Source: Agrypnia vestita (lineage: Eukaryota; Arthropoda; Insecta; Trichoptera; Phryganeidae). Taken from it: a stretch of DNA of 64,000 nt. Positions within the stretch are counted from its first letter, which is position 1. Each line of letters begins with the position of its first letter. The notes under the pieces were generated by a model that was given only the letters and a program-made list of their open reading frames with translations, searched no databases and was not told where the DNA came from. Positions 46,585-57,826 of this stretch are shown piece by piece. The position numbers and the translations under genes were made by a program. Where the stretch lies: contig JADDOH010002582.1 of assembly GCA_016648135.1 (NCBI GenBank), positions 34,552-98,551 on the forward strand, given 5' to 3'.

Positions 46585-47871
46585 TTAGGTCCTTACATAT
46601 GAAATTGGCGTTTTACCGTACTGGCAAATTTGATCTCAAATATCTTCTCTTTGGTTAGGAATTCCAAATCCAAATTTATACAGCTATTTACTCATGTATT
46701 TGTGTTTTGAAAATTATAATTCATTTGTTTTTTCCTCAATTGTTTTTTTCTTTGCGTCACTCAGTTTACAAAATGAAAAACTTGAAATATCGCGTTATTT
46801 ACGAGTACGAGTTCCACCGTGGCACCAGTGCTGCAGAAACGGCTCGAAGGATTAATGATGTGTATGGCGACGGTGCCGCAAAAGAAAACACAGTGCGTTT
46901 TTGGTTCCAACGTTTTCGTTCTGGAAATTTCGACCTGCAGAAAAAGCCCCGTGGACGGCCGGAGACCAAAGTTGATAATGAAGAATTGAAGGCTGTTGTG
47001 GAAGCGGATCCATCGCAAACCAAATCCGAGTTACCTGCAGGCTGCGGTGTTAGTGATAAAACTGTTTTTATCCACTTGAAGCAAATTGGTAAGGTGAAAA
47101 AGCTTGAAAGGTGGGTACCTCACGAATTGAGTGAAGCAAATCAACAAACGCGCGTTGACTGCTGCGTTGCATTACTCAACCGGCACAATAATGAAGGGAT
47201 TTTAAATCGAATCATTACCTGTGATGAAAAGTGGATCCTGTACGATAATCGGAAGCGCTCATCGCAATGGCTGAACCCTGCCGAACCAGCCAAACCATGC
47301 CCCAAGCGAAAATTGACTCCAAAAAAGTTACTTGTGAGCGTTTGGTGGACTAGTGCTGGTGTCGTTCACTACAGCTTTCTTAAATCTGGCCAGACGATTA
47401 CGGCAGATGTCTATTGTCAGCAACTGCAAACCATGATGGAAAAGTTAGCTGCTAAACAACCGAGGCTGGTTAATCGCTCTAGGCCACTGCTGCTTCATGA
47501 TAACGCTAGACCACACACTGCACAACAGACGGCTACCAAATTAGAGGAGCTTCAATTGGAATGTCTAAGACATCCACCGTACTCTCCGGACCTTGCCCCA
47601 ACAGATTACCATTTTTTTCGAAATTTGGATAACTTCTTGCAAAGGAAAAAATTCAACTCCGATGGGGCAGTCCAAACCGCCTTCAAAGATTTTATTGATT
47701 CCCGTCCGAATGGTTTTTTTTAGTAAATGGATCGATGAACTAGCTATGAGATGGCAAAAGTGCATAGATAGCAATGGTATATACTTTGATTAAATAAATA
47801 TATTATAATAAAAAAAAATCGGCTTTATGTTCCTCCCATACTAAACGCCAATTTCGTATGTAAGGACCTAA
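46585..47871 (+). mobile_element. mariner element, copy 2 (young, nearly intact)
   Basis: A 1287-base mariner with TA duplications at 46583-46584 and 47872-47873. Terminal inverted repeats are 29 bases with one mismatch (cgtatg for catatg at the right end). It is almost identical to copy 1 along its length, so both moved recently. The transposase reads to within about 23 codons of the end before a slippage frameshift. Confidence 0.95.
46773..47723 (+). CDS. mariner transposase, copy 2 (C-terminal frameshift)
   Basis: ATG at 46773 matches the natural mariner start; the frame stays open upstream, but that is 5' untranslated sequence. The 316-residue frame has the N-terminal DNA-binding region, WVPHEL at 114-119, the catalytic aspartates D151 (TCDEKW), D243 (LHDNARPH) and D278 (YSPDLAPTD, residues 270-278). 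The spacing D243-34-D278 is the mariner D,D34D type. The last residues run into a T run (8 T against 7 in copy 1 near 47713). This produces a stop at 47721-47723 and removes about 23 residues, still visible in another frame to TAA at 47791-47793 (RWQKCIDSNG). The catalytic core is complete, so loss of activity is likely but not certain. Confidence 0.9.
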   Translation: MKNLKYRVIYEYEFHRGTSAAETARRINDVYGDGAAKENTVRFWFQRFRSGNFDLQKKPRGRPETKVDNEELKAVVEADPSQTKSELPAGCGVSDKTVFIHLKQIGKVKKLERWVPHELSEANQQTRVDCCVALLNRHNNEGILNRIITCDEKWILYDNRKRSSQWLNPAEPAKPCPKRKLTPKKLLVSVWWTSAGVVHYSFLKSGQTITADVYCQQLQTMMEKLAAKQPRLVNRSRPLLLHDNARPHTAQQTATKLEELQLECLRHPPYSPDLAPTDYHFFRNLDNFLQRKKFNSDGAVQTAFKDFIDSRPNGFF

Positions 47872-47873
47872 TA

Positions 47874-48369
47874 TTAGGCAGTCCTCGCAGCCCAGTGTCT
47901 CACTCCCGAGGTCCCGGCTATACATACATCTACATGATTTTATCAAGCCTGGATGTTTGTGTTTCGTTACAGTAATTTGGCAATAGTAAAAAAATACTGG
48001 AAATATTGTACGTTTATGTGAATGGTATTTTTATAAAAATATTAAAATGGTGTAACATGAAAACGATCTTCTCTCTAAACGCGAGATTTCTCCTTTATAC
48101 AAAAAAGCCGACACGATAATATTTGAATTTTATAAATCGTAATTCTAAGTTCAGATAAATGGTAGCTATGTACGTATCTTAGGTCAGTTTTTCTATATTA
48201 TAAGATTTATAATAATTGTTACGCAGCCCTGAGTAGCCCTGATATTGATCACAGTCCATAATAAACCTATAAACTAAATAGTGCTCAATCTTTGGAATGT
48301 TTTGCCGATTAATGAGTTTTTTATTAGTTAACTTAGACTATTTTTTCTTCATTTCGCCTCTGGGTATAT
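47874..48369. other. No gene recognised
   Basis: 47876-47940 is GC-richer, the rest AT-rich. No coding signal. Confidence 0.45.
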
Positions 48370-49279
48370 CATGGGTCATGCAGTAGGTATAAACTAGGTT
48401 ATACTGTGACCGACTGTATTAAAAAATGTATATACGCATATATAAAAGTATGTATATATTTGGTAATTTTTTAACTGTATATAATGATATATTTTGAGTC
48501 GCTTTAATCCACAAAAATAACTGCATTATAAAGGAAGTAGGTATTGTAAACAACGATTTTCTAAATTAAATTAATTTCACAAAAATTAATCAAACATTTT
48601 ATGGCGTCATCGATGGCAATGTCGTCGTAAATAAACATTTTCATACCGCATATAAAATGTTCATAAACCTACCTTTTACAAACTTTATTTATAAATTACC
48701 ATAAATTAATTCATGTGAACAGAAACAGACTGAATTTGTACTGTTAATTGTAATTGATGAACTCAGTAATTCAAATAAAAATAATAAGAGAAAAGAACAA
48801 ACGTTCTCAACATATCATGTAGATCGTGTAGGATGATTTGGTTGATTTGATGAGTTGGAATCCATAGAAAAGAGAAATAGAATTCACACTAAAAGCTGTG
48901 TATGCAAGCCACTATGAAATTTCTAAGAATGTCGTTTCTGCAAGTGACGTGCGCGCAGTTCTCACCTCACATTAGACCTTTCGAAAAAACACGCTATTCT
49001 ACGAAAAATTTACTTGATTACTACAAAAAACTCGCAGACATAAAGATGGGCGAATATATAATTAAACGGTTTCAGTAGGAAAGTACACAGTTCAGGACGA
49101 GTTTTTTTATTAATTTGACTGGATCTAATAAACAAATTTGATGCGCGCAAACAAGTGAGATAGGATAAGCATTAAATGCAGTTGGATACAGAAACGTCAT
49201 AAGGATTATTTAATTAATATTTATTTCCCAGAATCTTTACTAATGCACAGCTTTTTTTTGCAAGCGCTGCACGCCACTG
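48370..49279 (+). mobile_element. Non-autonomous hAT-like element, copy 1
   Basis: About 910 bases homologous to the element at 57785-60064. Shared blocks include gaccgactgtatt, ttaatccacaaaaataactg, gcaagtgacgtgcgcgcagt, tacacagttcagga and ggattatttaattaatattt. The right end GCTGCACGCCACTG is intact; the left end (catgggtcatgcag) is a decayed form of CAGTGGCGTGCAG. No transposase. It lacks the hAT insertion found in the other copy, so it keeps the empty site (actgtgaccg, near 48405). Confidence 0.75.
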
Positions 49280-49424
49280 ATATCAATGTCACCAAAGGCT
49301 CGCGCATATTCGACTCTTCATGATGTAAAATATGTACTACGCTAACCTAGAAAGTTATTTAAAAGAATCTCATGTAGTGTAATATTTTAAATTGTATTTA
49401 AAAAACTACACTATATGATAGTGT

Positions 49425-49462
49425 TTAAACTACACTATATGATAGTGTAGTTGTACTACATG
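49425..49462. repeat. Tandem palindromic words
   Basis: actacactatatgatagtgt occurs at 49407-49426 and 49431-49450, each with a self-complementary acactat..atagtgt. A small cruciform-capable site between two elements. Confidence 0.6.
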
Positions 49463-49902
49463 ATTTGCTATTTTATTTAAAAAATATATAGGATAATAGG
49501 GTTGAGGGGCCAGCTTTGGCCACTTTAAGATATTTTTTGTCAACTGTGCAACACTACGAACTCAGAAATAGTCGGACGATTTTTTTTAAATTCCCCATAT
49601 AGCACATTCATTACTCTTTTGAAAATGTAGAAAAAAAAAATTAATATAATTTAAAATAGAAACATAAACGTGGAATGTGTCCAAATGTGCCAGTTCTGGC
49701 CTCTTTAGTTTTTATAAGGTTTCTTAATATTTAAAATAATAATAAAACAAGATATTTAAGTAACTGTAGAAAATTATGAATTTTATTATTATATTATGAT
49801 CTTGTCGTGCCTATAGATAAAGAATGGGGTAACTTTTAATGCCACACAATACCCGGACAGATCAATTTGAAAAGATAAGAAAGAATTTTCTGCTTGTAGT
49901 TT

Positions 49903-50032
49903 TCTGCCATGTGTATCTGACCTCTCTGGGAGACATTACGGATCTCATTGTAGGGTCCATCATCAGGGCTGATGATGGACCCTGCAATGAGATCCGAAAC
50001 GTCAGCCAGAGAGGTCATATATACATGGCAGA
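49903..50032 (+). ncRNA. 62-bp-arm hairpin with hammerhead-like core
   Basis: Arms of about 62 bases (tctgccatgtgtatctgacc... and its inverse ending catggcaga) face each other around agggct. On the plus strand the right arm reads CTGATGA (49969-49975), a GGA...TCC stem, and GAAAC (49996-50000), then GTCAG. This is the order of a hammerhead core (CUGAUGA, stem II, GAAA), with one extra base before the stem. The left arm carries a mutated mirror copy. It resembles the hammerhead-type motifs of Penelope-like elements. Self-cleavage cannot be judged from sequence alone. The mirrored open frames seen on both strands here are a consequence of the inverted repeat. Confidence 0.35.
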
Positions 50033-50097
50033 ATATCTCAAAAAACTCCACGCAAAAGTTTCTGAATGGCCGTGCAAACCTGAGAACATTTTTATAA

Positions 50098-51030
50098 AGA
50101 AATTTAGTCCCTTTTGTGGAAGCGGGTAATGACATTATCATTTTAATACTATTTTCTGCAACAAATGTCAGATTAGGTATTTGTGGCGTAACAAATGTAT
50201 TAGGTACTCTTCATTCCTTTCCTGAGATAAGTTATTTCACAACCATTATCATTGTCTTCCGACACAACAGAGTACAATATTTTTACTACCTACTTTGGAA
50301 TTTTACTAATGCGTAGTCTCTTTGGATTTTTTTCTATTTCTTCATTTTCCGAAGATCTTGATTTGATAAATCCACAACGGTTCCTCATTTGATGAGTTTT
50401 TTAAAAGAATGTTCTTAGGTTTTAACGGCTGCTCAGAATATTTTGGTTTGTATCTTCTGGGATATTACGCCGTGTTTTTACGACCTTTTTGGCCGAAGAC
50501 ACGAACCAGAAGAGTTTTTTTTCTTTTGTTCAAACTGCCAGCTTTTTTCTTCATTCTATCTTTTCTTAATTGTTTTTCTCTTCCTTTTCTTCCATTTCTG
50601 TTTCTTTAACCGCCATTATAGAACTTGGCAGAAGAAATATACACTCTTTTACGCATAGTATTACTACTTTTTTCTTTGGCCAGACTATACTTTTATTAAC
50701 TAAATATATGGCCTTGGCGGTTGTAATAATAATAATTTGTGAAGTAGAGCTAACATAAATATAGGTAGTTACGAGGCATAAATTGTCAGATAATTCTGCT
50801 TGAGTGGACTATTCATTCTGAACATCATTTGTTGAAGCTGCATTTTGTAATTTTGCATTCTGCAAATGAATTTTTTTTTGGTCTTCTTGAACTGGTACTT
50901 TGTGCATTAGGTACCTACTTATTGGATCCACTGTTGTAGTTGAATTTAAATCAATGGTTGATGCATCAAAGGAAAACTGAGTCTCATTGAGGGTACCTAC
51001 TTTTTGAGAAAGTGTATTAGAAGAATTCAA
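50098..51030 (-). pseudogene. Decayed C-terminal tail of a pogo/Tigger-type transposase
   Basis: On the minus strand, in descending order, three blocks appear. First, a Ser/Thr/Asn-rich stretch (51030-50809, NSSNTLSQKVGTLNE and DPISRYLMHKVP). Second, a Lys/Arg-rich stretch (about 50690-50400, with KKKAGSLNKRKKTLLV). Third, SEDNDNGCEITYLRKGMKS followed after a +1 shift by NTFVTPQIPNLTFVAENS and IKMIMSLPAS (50270-50120). That order is typical of the variable tail of DDE transposases of the pogo/Tigger/jerky group in insects: low-complexity linker, basic stretch, then S.DND..C.V.YLRK, ...P.I.D.S.V....I...LP.P. The catalytic DDE core is missing. Stops and frameshifts make it dead. The family assignment is from memory. 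Confidence 0.42.
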
Positions 51031-51257
51031 CTCATTCGATGCTTGTAGATACTCTTCATAACTGCTGAACTAAATTATCATCTTTAAAAGCTATCCATAC
51101 TGTATAGCATTGATAATTCGGTACAACTAGTCTAATCTAACCCGTTTTGATAAAAATCTTAGAAATATTTTAGTAGATCTGGTTGTACTTTCCAGGTAAG
51201 GTACTCCAGGAAAGTTGAATGTTGACTTCTTTTTATGGTCATGGTTTTTATAATCGA

Positions 51258-51513
51258 ACTAGCCGTAACCCATCAAAAATGATGGTACTTTTACATGTCA
51301 GTTTGGTTTGGTTAAGGAAATTTTTAAAAAAATTTCAAAAATAAAAATGTTTGAAAAAAGTTTTTTAAAAAAAAATGCTCGAAAAAAAAAATGTTTGAAA
51401 AAAAATTACGAAAAAAAAAATACTTTAAAAAAGTTACGGACGTTACACTAAGTTACGCGGACGGACGAATGAACGAACAGACAGATAACTAAATTATTAT
51501 AATTGCGATATCA
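51258..51513 (+). repeat. Dispersed repeat family C, copy 3
   Basis: Begins actagccgtaacccatcaaa and atgatggtacttttac, has an A-rich centre, and ends gttacgcggacggacgaatg then aaattattataattgcga. It matches the copies at 17074 and 17725, and is nested in the pogo-like remnant. Confidence 0.65.
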
Positions 51514-51978
51514 TCGTAAATACCTAATTAATTATGTTTTTCAAAAAAGGTGGCCAAAACTAATTCACAAGTAGGATTGCCGTGCCAGTTGTGGCCATGT
51601 GGCATTTATCTTCTAATAAATAATCTAAATTATGAAATAACTTCCAAACAATGTTCCTAGGACTTTCATTCAATAGGCTAAATTGATTCACGAACACAAA
51701 CATAAGTGAATAAAAAGTTATTTTCACTTTACTCATCCACAGGCCCTTATCGTTTTTGCTAAGAATTTAATCATTTTTAACGAATGTTATCAAGTAATTC
51801 AATCGATACTCAAAGAAAGAAAATGGCGGTACAGCTGTTATTTATCAAAACACACAGTTTAAAGAATTGATGGGCATAAATAAAATAACAAATATATTTT
51901 CATAGCCTTATTTATACACCTTTGAATGTCCAAGTGGCCAAAACCGGGGTAGTGGCCACAACCGGCTCATCAACCCTA

Positions 51979-52280
51979 CCTAGGTTTATTCTAAAAAATA
52001 TATATCATTTAACTGCAAAAGGAGCTCTCGTGAAATTAATTCAATGATTAGTAATTCGAAGATAATTCGAGATACAAACACATGCATTACTATCATCTAA
52101 GTTATAAACATTGATTTAAATCTTTATTTTTTTAAACTTTACATTGTCATCTCCCGTCACATTCTTTAATTTAATACTCAATTCGTTTTATCTTCTAGTG
52201 TCCTTATAATTAGTTTTAATATTTTTTTCAATTTAAAATCATTGCGACGGATGTCATTATTATTGATTTTAATTTGTTTT
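51979..52280. other. No gene recognised
   Basis: AT-rich spacer. Confidence 0.5.
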
Positions 52281-52430
52281 TAAATGAAAAAATGGAGATG
52301 CGAACACGGAGTGCGTGTCGCATCAATATCCTTGCCATTTTCAAAATAAGCTAAATGTTTGCACTATAAAAATAGGACTAACTTGTTTGTGTCCTGGAAT
52401 GGGGCTCGAACCACCGACCAAGCTACTCTA
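52281..52430 (-). mobile_element. tRNA-derived SINE, copy C (internal deletion)
   Basis: Carries gagatgcgaacacggagtgc, ttcaaaataagctaaat and aataggactaacttg. The B box is still there (ggggctcgaacc on the plus strand), but the adjoining A-box half is deleted so that accgaccaagctactc is joined directly. Confidence 0.8.
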
Positions 52431-53113
52431 CGATTAAATCATTGTAGTTTCTAAGATCAGGCTAACTTATAATATTCCTAAAATTCACCGTGGGTCGCAG
52501 AATGCGTAAGTACACTTAATAGGAAAAATAGCACATACTTTTGTTTTAGAAAAAATCAGGAAATTCCTATACAAGTCGTAGAGCTTATATATGATAAAAA
52601 TATTACTATCGATAAAATAATACTAAGTATAATTATTTTAGTTGCAGACATACATTATTTTAATGAAGTCATGTTTCAACCCAGGAGATCATAAAATAAT
52701 ACCTATTTTAAGGTAAATAAGAAAATAACTGTGATACGCATCAGTATTTCATGTGCGCATCCATGTAGGTAGGTATACATAAAAACAAAACAGACAAAGT
52801 TTAAACAAATTACTAAACACTGTATTAATGTATATAGCAATTTAAAATTTATTAAATCAAGAAAATTTAAAAAAATATGATGTAGATTTTTTGACTATGT
52901 CAGACTGTCAAATATAGGTAGAATACTAAGAATGTTTACATATTTTGAAATTATAACCGTTGTAAAAAAAATCGGAGATATATTGAAAAGTTGATTAATA
53001 TTAAATGAAATTTTTTATTGATATTAAAACAAAATATGCAAAATGCATTCATCACAACGAATTAACTATGGTTTTTAACTTCACCACTATATATACACAA
53101 TTTTTTGACGAGA
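52431..53113. other. No gene recognised
   Basis: AT-rich sequence. Confidence 0.5.
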
Positions 53114-53669
53114 AAGTTCATTAATAACAACATCTTTTTATATTAATGAACAAATAATGTTGTTATCGCGTAAGGCGATCGTCTTGCAAAGTGAACAAAT
53201 TTCACATTTTTTTCTCATATATTGCATTTTTCGTCACATTTTTGCATGAAAAGGCAATATTAAAATTTATTCATTAGGTTTCATACATTATAAATACGGA
53301 TGTCTTATTAAATTGATACAAACTAAATTATTTAATCATTTAATAAATAACCAAGCCTATGATGTTTTTAAAATGAAGAAAATTGCTCCACTTTGTGGAC
53401 CTTTTATGACCGAATGGTCTCGTGAGATGCATTTTTTTCAATAATATTAAAAAGTAAATAATTATCCTAAACTTATTAAAATTATTGCAAAATCGGTCAA
53501 AAAACTAAAATAAAATAAAATACTGTTTTTAATATTATTTTATTTTTTGTGGTTTTTTCAGCGCTTTTTACATGGTGGACAACATTTTTTCTTCAATAAT
53601 CGAAAGATCGCCTTAAGTGATAACAGAATTATTTGTTCATTAATATAAAAAGATGTTATAAATGAACTT
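53114..53669. mobile_element. Fold-back element with about 67-bp arms
   Basis: The left arm (53114-53180) and right arm (53606-53669) are strong inverted copies: catctttttatattaatgaa, caaataat.ttgttatc and taaggcgatc in mirrored order. The 425-base interior is AT-rich with no frame. A non-autonomous element or inverted duplication; no clear target duplication. Confidence 0.65.
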
Positions 53670-53712
53670 GCTCATCCATCGTGAAAGAACATTATCATAT
53701 TTTTTAAGTTGT

Positions 53713-54120
53713 ATATATGTTAATGGAATGTGCTAGAGAAATCTATGGTCCTTTCCCATGACAGATTTCGCAGCTGGTAATGATATCTTATATTTTTGAA
53801 GTGCAATATTAAGCAATATTGTTCTTTATGATATTCTTCCGAATTATTTAACATATATACCAGAATACGTCTGAAAATTATTGTTTTCAATATTTTTATT
53901 CCTTTTATAAGCCAGTATGTATTTTTAACAATATATATTATGTTTATATGCTGATAACACAATTACTGGATTTTGCCCACATAGGGATAGTAATTAATTA
54001 AAATAAATTATAGAAGTCTCACGGAGACTAAGCTATTTGTATAGGAAACGTGTATGGAAGTCTTTTTAGAATGGCTCACGGCTTTTGTCCTGTATGAGCT
54101 GGTAGTAAACGAATTGCTCT
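53713..54120. mobile_element. Fold-back element family B, copy
   Basis: Contains gcagctggtaatgatatctt, attcttccgaattatt, cagaatacgtctgaaaatta, then atagaagtctcacggagact and tgtcctgtatgagctgg. These are the same blocks as at 37910 in rearranged order. No coding content. Confidence 0.6.
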
Positions 54121-57100
54121 CGTTTTTTCTCCATCTGAGCTCTTCCGTCTGAATATTAACTCCCGGTCCCGATCCTGTTAAAAATTTCAATACCTACTCA
54201 GTTTTAGTTGGATCGGAGGACAAATTTTTCACATTACGATGAACCAAACTAAACATGATAAACTATTATTCGTTCATTATAATGAGATTAAAGTTTAACA
54301 TGAACAATTAACGTTTCATAAGCTTAAATGATATAAATTTAGATGGAACAATTATATTTGGAAATATAAGAAATCATTGTGTGATTAAATATAAAAAAAA
54401 TTACTACATTTTTTTATCCTTTTTTGAATTTTGGGTCTTGATTTTTTGATTCTTGCGAGTGGGTATAAGAAATGGAAATAACCGAACTGAATCCAAAAAA
54501 TGGTTATGTAATTCGAGTTAAGCACAGTGGGCGTACGACTAGTCAATAGATGGAAAGGAAACATTACTACAAATAAAAGGTTCGTAAGTTTTCCGTTGTC
54601 TCTAATACCGACCGATATCGCCTTTACCATTGATCAGATTCGCGAAGTATAGAAGTTCATTGACGTATTTTATATCATTGTAGAAATCTGTATTTTTTTA
54701 TATGGAAAATTCATGTATAATAAACACATTAAAAATTTCGATTCTCCTTCGAGATTTTCATGGTCACATCAACCCGCAAACGAGCAAAGGCTGCAGTCGA
54801 AAGTGATTTACGAAATGCTACCGCTCGAGTGATGCTTTACGTACGTACAAGTATTATAAAAAAATAACACATTTTAATTTATATTCATATTGAGTTGGGT
54901 TGTACTATAAGTAGGTATACAATTTTTCCTTTGTTTGATAATTAATAATATTTTCAACATTGAAAGTGACAGCTTTGCCGCCATCATTATCGGCCTCTAT
55001 CAGCGATAGCGGAATACTTTCTGGATGTTTATTTATATATTCTGGTTATCATCGCCTAAACAAAAACTATATTTATTCACAAAGTAAGATTTAAAAAATC
55101 AAATCTTCTATTTACAGTTAAAAATGTCTTAAGACCGCAAAAATAACCTTAACTCTACAATAAAATTATTTATACGACACGATTTTATGCTCGCATCTTC
55201 ACACATAAATTCACAGATTTCTTATATGCAATGGGCAGGTAAATTGATTTTTCGCTAATAGAATTCCGTGTATTTTTACTGAATGATCATCGTTATTTAA
55301 GAGTAATAAAATTATTGATTAGGTATTTTGTTATGGGTGTTTTAAACGGGTTTATTTTGTGGCAGTGTGTAGGGGATGAAATCAGGATAGACAGGTTTAC
55401 CCCGTCAGGTTTAGTTCCCCGCGATATAAATTTGTCGCGAGATGTACTAGAAATGCTAAGATAACAAAAGTATGGAGCATAAATCATGATCACTTGAGCA
55501 GAATAACCTTATTTAATGGAACCTTAATTTTTTAACAAATACAATAAAATATTCTTCAAATGATGGCAGTAGTAGTACTCTAAAAATACCTAATTGTAAA
55601 AGTTTTGAATCTTTTGTGTATGACTATACTATAATTAAAACAACCCTTAAATATTTTAAATAATATAACATCTGGCTTTAACGCGTAATACTTTTTTTAA
55701 AAAGAATAACTACTTGTTATGTTGTACTTAATTGATGTTTTATTGTTATTTTGAAGCGCCTGCCATCTATCGGTGAGTAGTCAAAATACAAAGAAACTCA
55801 CTGTGTCAAGAGATGGCACTGCAAGTTCTATTTCAAAGTTTAGCCATGATACCATCCTTGATCATGTTATTAGAAAATGTGAGGAATGAAAACCGACTAA
55901 GGAATAAATTTATTTATTTAGTAATGAGGATAACATTTATATATGCAGATCTAAAAAATTCAAGGCTAATGGTAATATTTTTTTTTTGTAATAAATTTAA
56001 AGAGATATGGAAGCTTCTTTATAGATATATTTTTTTATCCTTATTATTATTGTATACCAATTTTATGGTAAACAATGTTATATTTTTCAAAAACACGCCT
56101 ATGTTTTTTTTTAATATTTGATATTTTCTGTGCGGAGCACTTTAATTGACAGGTATTTTTATTATAAACTTTTAAGTTATTATGTATAATAATGTGGACA
56201 TTTCGAGGAAAATATTTGAGTTTATTTTATTAAACACGTGGTTTTTCACTGTTTAGTAGTAGTAGGTTTAAATCAAAACAGTGTTTTTTATGTTTATTCC
56301 TTCTGTTTCATTTTGTTTTACTGAATTCTATATTTTGTCTTCTTCAATGTTTTTCAATTCTGTTGTTAATAAAATATTAATTCATTAGCACTCGGAATTA
56401 TCTAAAATTCGTGCCATTGCATTAGTTAATTACTTTTAGCAAACAAGTAATTTATTTTATGATGGTATCTTATAAAATAAATATGTAATTTTATATTAAC
56501 TTCCAACCAAAAATCTGTTACCCAGTTTTTTAATTCGGTTACTATAAGAAAATCAAAACTACCAGTCGGTGTTGGTTTTGATTTTTATTAAAAATAAATT
56601 TATCGAATCGTTAAAACTCGTCACCGTACAGTTTTTCATATTTTAAAATTATGACAAGTTTGCGTCACGAAAAATAAATTGCGTGGCTGCTGGTGGGTTC
56701 CACTTCTCTGGTCAAAGGCTGGTGTCCACTGAAAAGGTTAACTTTCCGTTTTTTTCCAACTGGCTCGAACTATCAGCTCTCTGAAATGCCTTTTCGGTTT
56801 GTCTGGTTTGCGCTGTTGCTCTAGAGTTTTTATATACGTACCTACATGATAGACTTTTTACAGAATTTCTCATTTGATTGAGCACGTGAAATAAATGCGA
56901 TCATTTACTCATTAAAACTTATACCTGCATGATTAAATAAAGGCTTGTAGACCTAAAGAGCGGACACTGTTGGTGGATAAATGAAAGTTATAAATGCGAT
57001 TTTGGATGAAACTGATTTTCGTTTTCTGATTATTGTAAAATATTTTAATTTCCTATAATAGAGCAAAAAACAAAATACTGAATCAGTTGGTAACTTTTTA

Positions 57101-57654
57101 TTGTTATGTTATCCTTTTTTCCTTTTTTAATAGAGTATAAACTTTAGAGAAAATAAGCTATATAAATATATAAAAATACAAATATTTGGTTAGTATACGG
57201 AAAGAACGCCGCTTTTGAAAAGCTGGATCAATGACGAACAAACGATGTGATTTAACCTATCGAAAAGTGGATCACATAATACTCATCCATTGCAAACTAA
57301 TTTACCCACCATAAAAATATTTTGCACGCTATTGAAACATTTTAATTCCCCGAGAGTGGACCGAATTTTCTATGAACTTTTATCAAAAACGCAATATTTA
57401 AAAAAAATATAACAATTTACATTAAATACAAATAAATATTATTTAAACATTTGTTTATTTGTTTATTTGTTTAATGTTTATGGAAGACCAACAGCACAAA
57501 AAAGCATAGAAAACATTGATACAATATAGATGGCCAATTACAGGTCTCCACATTTAGACATATTTATGTTAAATAGAAAATAGGTCTTAAAATTCAGTTA
57601 AGTTATTTTATGTCATAACGCTAAAATTCTTGAAAAATAAATATTTATAAATTA
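54121..57654. other. Long AT-rich stretch without recognised features
   Basis: 3.5 kb with no exon, tRNA or repeat boundary that I can support. Small GC-richer patches (54745-54840, 56680-56820) have no coding sense. Open frames at 54385-54630 and 55813-56121 are AT-driven and lack domains. Confidence 0.4.
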
Positions 57655-57784
57655 TAAATGTTTCACTGAGACGTAGCTATTTATTTGGAAAAGCTTTATT
57701 GGGAAGTCATTATATCCATCCATAAGGCTAACGACCCATGTAAACTGGCTTATGTGATCACATATAGATTCAATATGTAAATAG
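57655..57784. mobile_element. Fold-back element family B, terminal fragment
   Basis: Starts tataaatgtttcactgagac and gtagctatttatttgga, as in the other family-B ends. It is cut off by the hAT-like element that begins at 57785. Confidence 0.5.
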
Positions 57785-57826
57785 CAGTGGCGTGCAGTGG
57801 GTATAAACTTAGGTTACGCTGTAACC

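Larger units (their letters stand above)
49499..51976 (-). mobile_element. pogo/Tigger-like DNA transposon remnant
   Basis: Inverted ends GGGTTGAGGGGCC (left) and GGGTTGATGAGCC (inverse of right), both continuing with TTTGGCCAC-like words, are flanked by TA at 49497-49498 and 51977-51978. Subterminal GTGCCAGTT(C/G)TGGCC words occur near both ends (49689 and 51571). The 2.48-kb length and TA target fit a pogo-type element. A decayed transposase tail lies on the minus strand inside. It also contains a hairpin (49903-50032) and a family-C repeat (51258-51513). Confidence 0.6.

Noticed and set aside
46761..47023. Minus-strand frames opposite the mariner transposases (also 29059-29321)
   Set aside because: Shadow frames of the transposase; identical in both copies because the element is duplicated.
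49836..50141. Overlapping plus and minus frames of about 100 codons with similar sequences
   Set aside because: They mirror each other because they span the 62-bp inverted repeat; not independent genes.
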